DNA of 22,600 nt. It comes from a virus. The position numbers and the translations under genes are program-made. Below the pieces are notes generated by a model. The model searched no databases. It saw nothing but the letters and a program-made list of their open reading frames with translations, and was not told where the DNA came from. Shown one piece after another: positions 7,053 to 14,151 of this stretch. The stretch covers positions 1 to 22,600 of the IMG/VR virus record IMGVR_UViG_3300046003_004459; one strand, 5' to 3'. Every line of letters starts with the position of its first letter. The first letter of the stretch is position 1.

Positions 7053-9926
7053 TTAGAACAACAATGTTCTCCACATCTCTTGACCACCGTGTCTCATTAT
7101 ATATAAATAATTCAACCCATCTACCGTAGTTACTACCTCCATTCTATTTCCGATTGAAGGGGTACCATGTGCGTATGGTGGTGTTCCCAATCCTTCTACT
7201 TGTGTGGTTGTTAAGTCAAGTCTAAATGTTCTCATAGTTGACGTAGTATCACCACGATGTATTATGAGACCATTATTACCGTCATAAGTATACATCGTAC
7301 CAGTTGTGAATATTTCAGTGTGCGGAGACATATTTAATGCCAAATCCCAAGTATTTGTTGTTATGTTATATCTATCTATTAAGTTAGAACCACCACCACG
7401 AGGTGAATACATAAATCTTCCTTTATTTGCTGTATCAGCGTTGTTAAAAGCCCATAATAACTCAATACCAGTACCTCTAGCTGGTATTTCATAAATAACA
7501 TAATTAGATGTTGTATTTGGGGCAGTACCAAAAACACCAGATACAGTCAATGCTGTTGCAGTATTTGAAACGATAGTAGCCTCTAAACCAGCACCAGCAC
7601 CAGATATTATACGTACACGTCTACCAGCCCATTGATTAGTAGACCAAACTTTTGTTGTATCTGTCAAAACAGCGTTTGTAACGTTCGTTACAGTAGTTAA
7701 TAAACCATAACTATCCATTATCTTGTATTGAGTAGTATCATCTGGTGTAAATGTTTGTAAAGAAAATGTAAGCGTATTATTGCTATTACCAACAATAGCA
7801 ATTTCCGAACCAACACCAATACCAGAAATTATTCTAAACCTATATCCAATCCATTGGTTATTTATCCAGTCTTTAGTCGTATCAGTAATAGTTGTTGTTG
7901 TACCACTAGTAGCGTTACCATAAGAAGCTATAGATGAAACCAAATATTGTTGAGCACTACCAAACCCTTCAGGTTCTGTTATAACATATCTAGACTTACC
8001 ACTTACAGCAGCAACAATAGTTGAAACCGTAAGTGTGTTACTAGTGTTTGAGGTAATTCTTCTAACTTGAGTTGTTGGTGAAGGACCAACAGTGTTAAGA
8101 ATTACTATTCTACCAACGTGTTCATTAACAAGCCAGTTTTTCGTCGAATCTACAATAAGTGTGGTGCTTTGTGAAGATGTTGGAACAATATTAGCAGTTG
8201 CCGTTGTTATCACATCAAAATTATTAAATGAATCAATGGCTAAAATTTGATAGGAATCATTCCATGCTGCTTCAGAACAACCACTAAAAGTAATTGTCTC
8301 ACCCAAACCTAAATTAATTGGGGTATCTGACCCTATTCTACCCACAGTACCAACACTTACAATATTAACCGTTAACGAGCCATTTCCAGTGCCAGTAATT
8401 ACAGAAGTAGCTTTACCAGCACCAGTACTATAATTTAACCCAGCTGAAAACAATATAACATTGGTTACAACACCAGAACCAGAAACAGATGTAACTTTTC
8501 CTTTACCCGTAGTACCACCAGTTGTTATGTTAAAAGTGTCACCCACAGCATAACCAGTACCACCAACAGTAGGTGTACTAGCCAACGAAGTTATACCATT
8601 TACGTTTCTAACACTAGTAAATAAACCAAAAGGTGTTTGTCCAGAATAATTAATAGATACATTGGTGGTTATACCATAATCAATATCTGGTCCTTGATAC
8701 CAATAATCATTATCGTAGCTATAATTATATATAGCAGAACTAGCATTTCCTACAAGATAAAATTCTGAAAAATTATACCATATTTCAAATACAGAAGTTG
8801 AATCTGGTTCAGTAGACCAAGTTCTACAAACTTCAATAGTGTTAGTTGTATTACCAACAATACGTAATTGTTGGCCAGCACCACTTCCACTAGTAATTTT
8901 AACAATTTTATTGTTTAAATCATTTGTTGTATATGAACCACCAGAAAAATAAATCGTTTTAGTTGTTGCTGATGTTACCGTTTCAGCAGAATATATAGCT
9001 CCAGTTAACTTACTAGTTCTTTCAATTGCAAAATCGGTACTAAACGCAGCTGTAAGTAACCCACCCAAAGAAGTTCTCGTAGCCCAAGCATCTGAAAGAA
9101 TATCATAATATTGCATATTACTCCATGGTGCAGTAGTATTGGATGTAAAATACATAATGCCACCACTTTCAATCATAAAACTTGACGTTTCATTTGGTGA
9201 TACGGTAAAAGGTGTATCTAAAGAAACCACCGTAGATTCAATATAAAATGTAGCTTGTAAACCAGCGGTTGCAACAGGCTGTGCATATGGTGCTTGAGCA
9301 TTAAAAGGTGTATTGTTTGATGGGTCAACTGCTTGATATGTATCAAGTGAGAAATATAAACTGTTTTCATTATTAAATATTACTTTTCTAATTTGCGAAG
9401 CACCTGTATTATAAACTAAACGTACAGAATAACCAACCCATTGGTTAACCTGCCATTTTTTTGTAGTATCCATAACCCCACCACTTGGGGTTGATAGTGC
9501 AATTCCTTGGTCCCAAATTTTATTTTCTGTTGACGCTGTTATAGTACCTTCATAACCAGCACCAGCACCGTTAATAATTCTTAATTTATATCCATTAAAA
9601 ACTTGTCCTTGTAAACTAGGTATTTCAATAGATGATGATGATGGAGTGCTTAATACATTACCTTCATAACCATATTCGCTCATATATTTAAGTGAAGAAG
9701 CTACACTTGGGCTAACTGATGGTGATTGTAATTGTTGCCAAGTATCCATTTTGGTATCATATCTGTAAAAATTAGCACTAAACCCAACCCAATACATATA
9801 TCTAGAATTTGTTGAGTCTGGAACAGAACATAATGTTGTTACCGAAGTGTTTATGAATGGTGAAAATCTAGTCCACTCCCATACTGGTAAGTCTACTTGT
9901 GATACTAAGTTATTTGTAACTGACAT
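7053..9926 (-). CDS. Large repetitive tail fibre/adhesin-like protein with kelch-like and W-x-x-N-Q-W-x-G repeats
   Basis: This 957-residue protein has no signal peptide or membrane segment and lies between two fibre genes. Two architectures are visible. Kelch-like blades, with Trp/Tyr-rich segments such as YMYWVGFSANFYRYDTKMDTW, occur near residues 43-63, 255-283, 388-410 and 845-862, suggesting a beta-propeller. A second repeat is built as D-T-T-K-x-W-x-x-N-Q-W-x-G-x-x-x-R-I-x-x-G-x-G-x-G, then I-x-x-N-T-x-N-T-L-T. Copies lie near residues 105-135, 152-195, 335-370, 592-635, 681-735 and 754-800. A Gly-rich insert near 454-521 (GGTGYAVGDTFNITTGG) resembles modules of other phage fibres. It starts 21 nt after the stop of the 136-aa gene with no promoter box, so it is co-transcribed. 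It is likely a host-recognition or baseplate-proximal fibre; the precise role is unknown. Confidence 0.8.
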   Translation of the reverse strand: MSVTNNLVSQVDLPVWEWTRFSPFINTSVTTLCSVPDSTNSRYMYWVGFSANFYRYDTKMDTWQQLQSPSVSPSVASSLKYMSEYGYEGNVLSTPSSSSIEIPSLQGQVFNGYKLRIINGAGAGYEGTITASTENKIWDQGIALSTPSGGVMDTTKKWQVNQWVGYSVRLVYNTGASQIRKVIFNNENSLYFSLDTYQAVDPSNNTPFNAQAPYAQPVATAGLQATFYIESTVVSLDTPFTVSPNETSSFMIESGGIMYFTSNTTAPWSNMQYYDILSDAWATRTSLGGLLTAAFSTDFAIERTSKLTGAIYSAETVTSATTKTIYFSGGSYTTNDLNNKIVKITSGSGAGQQLRIVGNTTNTIEVCRTWSTEPDSTSVFEIWYNFSEFYLVGNASSAIYNYSYDNDYWYQGPDIDYGITTNVSINYSGQTPFGLFTSVRNVNGITSLASTPTVGGTGYAVGDTFNITTGGTTGKGKVTSVSGSGVVTNVILFSAGLNYSTGAGKATSVITGTGNGSLTVNIVSVGTVGRIGSDTPINLGLGETITFSGCSEAAWNDSYQILAIDSFNNFDVITTATANIVPTSSQSTTLIVDSTKNWLVNEHVGRIVILNTVGPSPTTQVRRITSNTSNTLTVSTIVAAVSGKSRYVITEPEGFGSAQQYLVSSIASYGNATSGTTTTITDTTKDWINNQWIGYRFRIISGIGVGSEIAIVGNSNNTLTFSLQTFTPDDTTQYKIMDSYGLLTTVTNVTNAVLTDTTKVWSTNQWAGRRVRIISGAGAGLEATIVSNTATALTVSGVFGTAPNTTSNYVIYEIPARGTGIELLWAFNNADTANKGRFMYSPRGGGSNLIDRYNITTNTWDLALNMSPHTEIFTTGTMYTYDGNNGLIIHRGDTTSTMRTFRLDLTTTQVEGLGTPPYAHGTPSIGNRMEVVTTVDGLNYLYIMRHGGQEMWRTLLF

Positions 9927-9947
9927 ATTTTTTTATTTTTTTTAATA

Positions 9948-10358
9948 TTATGAGAATTGTAAATTATGTCTAACACCTGTTGCGTATGATATTCTAGCGG
10001 CTTCCATGAATTGAAATCTAGGGTCAATACCACCAAAACCAGCGATATTGGTAACCGTACCTACGTTAGCGTTTAAGTTAGAAGCTGTTGGTTGAGAAAC
10101 GACAGCGTTTAAGTTAGAAGCTGTTGGTTGAGAAACGACAGCATTTAAAGATGAGGCGGTACCTTGTATAACAGTAACAGCAACTGGTGCTGCGTCAAGA
10201 GTTACCCTTTGTCTATTTTGAGAATCAACTGTTGCTATTGAATCAAGTATTTTCACCATTCTTCTTAGCAATAAGATTGATTCATCAGTTGCTGGGTTTA
10301 TTATTACTCCACTAACGTTTAAAATATTTTGTGAATCCGATGCTGGTATATATGACAT
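9948..10358 (-). CDS. Small tail-fibre-associated protein with a 12-residue tandem repeat
   Basis: A 136-residue protein of unrecognised family. The N-terminal half includes a helical ESILLLRRMVKILDSI segment and a polar linker. The middle holds two exact and one partial copy of a 12-residue unit, TASNLNAVVSQP. The C-terminus reads DPRFQFMEAARISYATGV. It sits between two large fibre genes and probably belongs to the same transcription unit as the 957-aa fibre. A helical start, a beta-like repeat and a compact tail suggest a connector or short fibre, which is inference from context. A TATTTAT box lies 15 nt upstream and the start codon follows ACAAAAATT. Confidence 0.7.
   Translation of the reverse strand: MSYIPASDSQNILNVSGVIINPATDESILLLRRMVKILDSIATVDSQNRQRVTLDAAPVAVTVIQGTASSLNAVVSQPTASNLNAVVSQPTASNLNANVGTVTNIAGFGGIDPRFQFMEAARISYATGVRHNLQFS
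10069..10140 (-). repeat. Perfect 36-bp tandem repeat inside the 136-aa gene
   Basis: 10069-10104 and 10105-10140 are identical 36-bp units, each encoding 12 residues in frame. A third, diverged unit begins at 10141. The perfect DNA identity implies a recent duplication that keeps the frame and would let copy number vary. Confidence 0.95.
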
Positions 10359-10365
10359 AATTTTT

Positions 10366-10380
10366 GTTTATTTATAAATA
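10366..10380 (-). promoter_or_regulatory. Putative phage promoter element (TATTTAT box) upstream of the 136-aa gene
   Basis: The minus strand reads TATTTATAAATAAAC with the core at 10374-10380, 15 nt before the ATG. It lies in the 46-nt gap after the 682-aa fibre gene and may give the 136/957-aa pair its own promoter. Confidence 0.4.
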
Positions 10381-10404
10381 TATGGTTATTGTTAAATTTG
10401 TAAA

Positions 10405-12453
10405 TTAAATCAAGTACCAATTATTATTATATGATTTAAAATCTAACGAAACATTTTTTCTAGCAACAACAACTGATGTATCACCATCAATTAATTGTCC
10501 ACTATAAGGTAGAATTGTTTCAACACCTGTGTTTATATTTTTTATTGTTATAATTCTATCATCACTAGTTATTTGTGGCAACGTTATAGTTATAGGGTTT
10601 ATTGAATCAACGATTACTGTTTGGTTATTATTGGTTAACACCGTATTACCACTAACAGATATAAAACTTTGTGTCGGTAAGTTCAAATATGTAGTTGCTG
10701 ATATAGTAGTCGCACTAATTGTTGTTGCTGTTAAACCTGAATTAATAACTAAATTACCCGTTATAGTACCTCCCGATAACGGTAAAAACGGTGTTGGTGG
10801 TAAGTTTTGATATGTGGTTGCTGATATTGTGGTTGCTGTTAAACCTGAATTAAAAGTTTGACCAACACTAAAATTATTGTTAGTATTAGTTAACGCTAAA
10901 TTATTATATTTGTTTGAATCTAAGTGATAATACTGTCCAGCCAAACCACCTTGAATACCAGCTAAATCATTGTGTAAAACGGGTGCTCCAGAAGGTTGAA
11001 ATACAGTATTAAAAGCTGATTGGGTGATACCCGTAGTAGCACTTACACCAACTATTATCCTACCAACTAAAAATGCGTGCGATGTAATAAGTTCTGGTAA
11101 ATTAGGTTCAGCTGAAGCTTCAGCCAACTGAATTGTATCGTATTCCCCATAACTTATAAGTTCGTATAAGTGGTCGTTAATTTCTTGACCTCTAAAGTAC
11201 CAGTTTACCAAATATTTACCAGCCGTTGCTGATAGTAAATTTGTACCGTCATCATAGAAAGAATTGTTTATGGTGTCACCACTTGTTATATAAACCCAAG
11301 TACCGCCAGAATGAAAAGATTTAAAGAATACATCATCTTGCGAGTTAACAGCTGTAACAATTTGTTTATATGGACCATTCCATACAACACCAGAACTTAA
11401 CGTGACAATTCCAGTTAAACCACTAAGACCTAACGCACAACCACTTTCTCTAGCAAATCTATCAGTAGAAATCAAACGAGTGTTTAATTTGTTAGGTAAA
11501 CCAGCACCCATATCGCCAAACTCTAATATGTGCACAAAATTGTCTGTTCTGTAAACAATCATATATAACACAACATCACTACTAGTTACTGTCCCATCGT
11601 TGTCTAATACGTTATATCTAGGAGAACCACCGTTATATTCAACAATAATATAATTTGTATCGTTGTTCACAAGAGTAGGTATTCCACCAACACCTGTAGT
11701 ACCGCTGGATACTGTATATATTTTAAGTAATTCTATATTGTTTGGATTATCATATAAAGCAATTTTTATCTCTGGTAAATCAATACTCCCATCACCATTG
11801 TCAAACCAATTTTCAGCACCTAATATTACACCAGCATTATAATTTGAAGGTCCATCAATAGTAAATGTACTTCCAGTATTGTTGGTAAATGTTGTAACAC
11901 CATCAAGATAGGTACCACCCGTTACTCTAATATCTCTTGGTAAATTTTGATATGTGGTTGCAGATATTGTTGTTGCCGTAAGTCCATTTATAAAATATGT
12001 TTGACCAATTACAGTACCACCAGTAAATATAGTATCGGTGAGTCCAGTTAATGTAAATGTACCACCAGTATTGTTAACAAATGTTGCGATATTATTTGAT
12101 TTAGTGGCCCCAGTGACAAAAATATCGGTAGTGCCAGTATAAAAACTAGTAACATTAAAAGTACCACCACTATTGTTAGTAAACACAGCAGTACCAGCTG
12201 AATAAGTACCACCAGTAACAAACGTATCTTGTGTTAATATTCCAGTTAAATTTGAACCATTACCATAAAACGTTGTCGCGCTAAACGCTGAGTTAGCTTG
12301 TATAATATTAGTTCCTAATAATATTTGTGTGTTACCAGTACATGAAACCAACGCGTTGGTAAAAAAACCAGTACACGCACTCATTGTTCCCTCATTTTCG
12401 GCTTCAATGATGAAAGTTTCGTTTATACTCAGTGATTTTTGTCCGTTATTCAT
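10405..12453 (-). CDS. Tail fibre protein with repeated VTGGTY and GLTATTISATTY modules
   Basis: A 682-residue fibre-like protein, rich in Thr, Gly, Ser and Asn. The N-terminal part has YGNGSNLTGI (about 63-72), a motif often seen in phage fibres. Three modules then follow the pattern VTGGTY-x-x-G-x-x-x-FTNN-x-GGTF at about residues 78-103, 112-137 and 176-200. GLTATTISATTY-type repeats occur at about residue 157 and twice near the C-terminus. The central region (about 210-510) is more complex, with NGDGSIDLPEIKIALYDNP and a YYHLDSNKYNNLA segment, and may be the enzymatic or binding part. The C-terminus (ITITLPQITSDDRIITIKNI onward) looks like a small beta domain. Its ATG shares one base with the stop codon of the gp15-like gene (TAATG), so translation is coupled. 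Confidence 0.82.
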   Translation of the reverse strand: MNNGQKSLSINETFIIEAENEGTMSACTGFFTNALVSCTGNTQILLGTNIIQANSAFSATTFYGNGSNLTGILTQDTFVTGGTYSAGTAVFTNNSGGTFNVTSFYTGTTDIFVTGATKSNNIATFVNNTGGTFTLTGLTDTIFTGGTVIGQTYFINGLTATTISATTYQNLPRDIRVTGGTYLDGVTTFTNNTGSTFTIDGPSNYNAGVILGAENWFDNGDGSIDLPEIKIALYDNPNNIELLKIYTVSSGTTGVGGIPTLVNNDTNYIIVEYNGGSPRYNVLDNDGTVTSSDVVLYMIVYRTDNFVHILEFGDMGAGLPNKLNTRLISTDRFARESGCALGLSGLTGIVTLSSGVVWNGPYKQIVTAVNSQDDVFFKSFHSGGTWVYITSGDTINNSFYDDGTNLLSATAGKYLVNWYFRGQEINDHLYELISYGEYDTIQLAEASAEPNLPELITSHAFLVGRIIVGVSATTGITQSAFNTVFQPSGAPVLHNDLAGIQGGLAGQYYHLDSNKYNNLALTNTNNNFSVGQTFNSGLTATTISATTYQNLPPTPFLPLSGGTITGNLVINSGLTATTISATTISATTYLNLPTQSFISVSGNTVLTNNNQTVIVDSINPITITLPQITSDDRIITIKNINTGVETILPYSGQLIDGDTSVVVARKNVSLDFKSYNNNWYLI
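10684..10743 (-). repeat. GLTATTISATTY coding repeat, copy 3 of 3 in the 682-aa fibre
   Basis: Encodes the segment SGLTATTISATTISATTY, with the five-residue TISAT unit itself duplicated. It is closely similar in DNA to copy 2 about 60 bp away, so slippage or recombination between copies is likely. Confidence 0.75.
10805..10850 (-). repeat. GLTATTISATTY coding repeat, copy 2 of 3
   Basis: Encodes NSGLTATTISATTYQNL. Its 3' part (TTTTGATATGTGGTTGC on the plus strand) recurs almost exactly near 11945. Confidence 0.75.
11938..11976 (-). repeat. GLTATTISATTY coding repeat, copy 1 of 3
   Basis: Encodes GLTATTISATTYQNLP, more than 1 kb from the other two copies in the same gene but nearly identical at protein level. 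Confidence 0.7.
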
Positions 12454-13514
12454 TATGTTGTAGTTGTTGTTCCTATTAATTTGAATTCACCTGTTGCTAA
12501 GTAATTCTTTGTTACTTTTATGTTCACCACATCATTTGCTTTTAAAATTAATGGTGAGTTTAAAATTGTACCATCAAAAATAATGGTTCCATTTACGGTA
12601 ATTGTTATTCTACTTATGTTTTTTATATCTTGTAACAATGTAAAATTTACATCATATTGTAAAGTGAAACTAAATTGCGCATTAGACCTAGGTTTAAAAA
12701 TAAAAGAAAAATTAGCTGTGTTATCCTTTCTTACCGCATCAAATAACACATCATTAAATAATTTTCTTTCATCAATTTCTAAAGCTATTACCGTTCTGTT
12801 TATTGTTGGAATTACTTCATATTGACTTTCATCTAACAAATAACCCAACAATTTAACTTCAAATGTTTGAACATAAAATCTTTTGTTTTCAAAGTCATCT
12901 ATGTTACTTTCATCACCTATTGATTCTAAATGCAATGGCATTGGATGTCCTTTTACGTTGATATAACATTGTCTAGATTGAAAAGCTAATTGAATAGCCG
13001 TGTTGAATAAATTTAAATCTTTCATCTTAGTTGTAAAGATTCTAACTTCATAAGTCAAGTCAACAGAAACTGGTTGTGGTATTTTATACATATCAACACC
13101 TCTTCTAGCACCATCCCAAGTAGGAACTTTCATGTAAGTATATGTTTTACGACCTGGTATATTAAATAAACCAGCTTGGTTTTGACCTTGTTGTATATCT
13201 GGTTTTCTGATAATCGTAATAAACGGCATTTTTATGTTTTTGTATTTATCAGAAAAATTCCATGTTTTTGAAAATTCATTCCATCTTTGTATTGTCAAGA
13301 ATATTACTGGGACCTTATCACCATCAATGCTAATAGATAAACCTTCATCAGAGTTAAAAAAATCAACAACTGATGAATCCATATCTTCTGCGTTAACACC
13401 TCTAGGTAAAAACGTACCTTTATCAGAAATATCATCAAGAATTTCTTGACGTCTCTCAGGACCAATTTTATCGTTGGTTATATTTATATTTGTTAAGTAT
13501 CCTTTTGGCATCAT
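12453..13514 (-). CDS. Tail completion / sheath terminator protein (T4 gp15-like)
   Basis: A 353-residue protein that I match to T4 gp15, the hexamer capping tube and sheath and joining the tail to the neck. The resemblance is in pattern and order. KVPVIFLTIQRWNEFSKTW corresponds to the RVPITYASKEHF region. KNIKMPFITIIRKPDI corresponds to ILPRINLHLVDFSY. LTYEVRIFTTKMKDLNLFNT corresponds to MIYELSIFTRYEDDMFQIVE, followed by a GHPMPLHL-like segment and RFYVQTFEVKLLGYLL, matching RIEWSLTFEVNGWMYPP. About 100 C-terminal residues (beta-rich, ITITVNGTIIFDG) have no counterpart I can place in gp15 (272 aa). It follows the gp14-like gene by 5 nt, the same order as in T4. Two consecutive ATGs (13512 and 13509) could both serve as start. 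Confidence 0.65.
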   Translation of the reverse strand: MMPKGYLTNINITNDKIGPERRQEILDDISDKGTFLPRGVNAEDMDSSVVDFFNSDEGLSISIDGDKVPVIFLTIQRWNEFSKTWNFSDKYKNIKMPFITIIRKPDIQQGQNQAGLFNIPGRKTYTYMKVPTWDGARRGVDMYKIPQPVSVDLTYEVRIFTTKMKDLNLFNTAIQLAFQSRQCYINVKGHPMPLHLESIGDESNIDDFENKRFYVQTFEVKLLGYLLDESQYEVIPTINRTVIALEIDERKLFNDVLFDAVRKDNTANFSFIFKPRSNAQFSFTLQYDVNFTLLQDIKNISRITITVNGTIIFDGTILNSPLILKANDVVNIKVTKNYLATGEFKLIGTTTTT

Positions 13515-13519
13515 AATGA

Positions 13520-14041
13520 TTACATTCCTCTAAATTCGTTATTTTCTATCGTTGAACAAACAATTGTTCTAAAAGCTCCCTTGTAACCCATAATAGTATG
13601 TTTGTTGTCGTAGTTCTTAATACCATCGTTAACAACGCTAAAATACCTCATTTCAGTTTCAGTTACTGGGTAACCAATATAATCGCCGTAACTTATTTCA
13701 GTTTTTAATTCAGTTAGTTGCGCGTCATAAATACCAAAAGTTAATTGACCATCTTGTAAATACCTAAGACTACCATTTCCGTTGTAAGCTTTATTCTCGG
13801 CTTCGGCTACAATTGGTATAACCTTTAATTCAACTGGTGGAAAATATCTGATACCGTCTGCTGATGCTTCACCATATACATTATCGTATTCAGTCATTTC
13901 TCTATCAACTCTATACAGAATTATAGTAAAATTACCATCACCTTCAATAGCTTCACGGCCCATTGAGATTTCTAAGTTAAAATCTTCTTCCGAAAACCAC
14001 TTGTTCAATCTCGTTATAGGTGTTACATTTTTATTATCCAT
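13520..14041 (-). CDS. Neck protein (T4 gp14-like)
   Basis: A 173-residue protein resembling T4 gp14, which with gp13 seals the filled head and forms the neck. The segment FTIILYRVDREMTEYDNVYG parallels [20 protein letters not shown] of gp14. The later LTFGIYDAQLTELKTEISYG followed by DYIGYPVTETEMRYFSVV parallels the gp14 stretch ending [20 protein letters not shown]. It is shorter than gp14 (256 aa), lacking most of the middle helix region and the tail end. The gp15-like gene follows at 5 nt, reproducing the T4 gene order 14-15 and supporting the call. A TATTTAT box lies 10 nt before the ATG, so the neck and fibre genes probably start a long transcription unit here, divergent from the helicase. 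Confidence 0.6.
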   Translation of the reverse strand: MDNKNVTPITRLNKWFSEEDFNLEISMGREAIEGDGNFTIILYRVDREMTEYDNVYGEASADGIRYFPPVELKVIPIVAEAENKAYNGNGSLRYLQDGQLTFGIYDAQLTELKTEISYGDYIGYPVTETEMRYFSVVNDGIKNYDNKHTIMGYKGAFRTIVCSTIENNEFRGM

Positions 14042-14043
14042 GC

Positions 14044-14058
14044 TTTTTATTATAAATA
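14044..14058 (-). promoter_or_regulatory. Putative phage promoter element (TATTTAT box) of the neck-fibre unit
   Basis: The minus strand reads TATTTATAATAAAAA with the core at 14052-14058, 10 nt before the ATG of the gp14-like gene. It forms a divergent pair with the helicase promoter. Confidence 0.45.
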
Positions 14059-14087
14059 TTTATGTTTTAATTAATAGTACAAAACCC

Positions 14088-14118
14088 TTGATTTTTATTT
14101 AATATTTTCTTATATTTA
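14088..14118 (+). promoter_or_regulatory. Putative promoter of the helicase-glutaredoxin unit (TTG-N20-TATATTTA)
   Basis: TTG at 14088-14090, a 20-nt spacer, then TATATTTA at 14111-14118: one mismatch to the Bacteroidota consensus TTG-N~19-21-TAnnTTTG. The 14-mer TTTTCTTATATTTA here also occurs before the gp13-like gene (17343-17356). Confidence 0.5.
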
Positions 14119-14144
14119 AGTGTTATAACATAAATATAAACATT

Positions 14145-14150
14145 ATGTAA
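14145..14150 (+). other. Start-stop element (ATG directly followed by TAA) before the helicase frame
   Basis: ATG (14145-14147) sits where a start codon is expected relative to the promoter and follows an A-rich leader, but the next codon is TAA. The helicase frame begins at TTG 14152. Without one T at 14148 the ATG would run into the frame as MKLINLEDIKG. It could be a mutation, an assembly error or a regulatory minimal ORF. Confidence 0.5.
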
Positions 14151-14151
14151 A

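Noticed and set aside
10069-10160. Short CRISPR-like array
   Set aside because: Units are directly adjacent without spacers and lie in frame in a coding gene.
10529-10810. 93-aa plus-strand open frame inside the 682-aa fibre gene
   Set aside because: It lies antisense to a repetitive fibre gene with strong coding character; its hydrophobic product reflects the Thr/Asn-rich sense strand. No promoter or A-rich start is seen.
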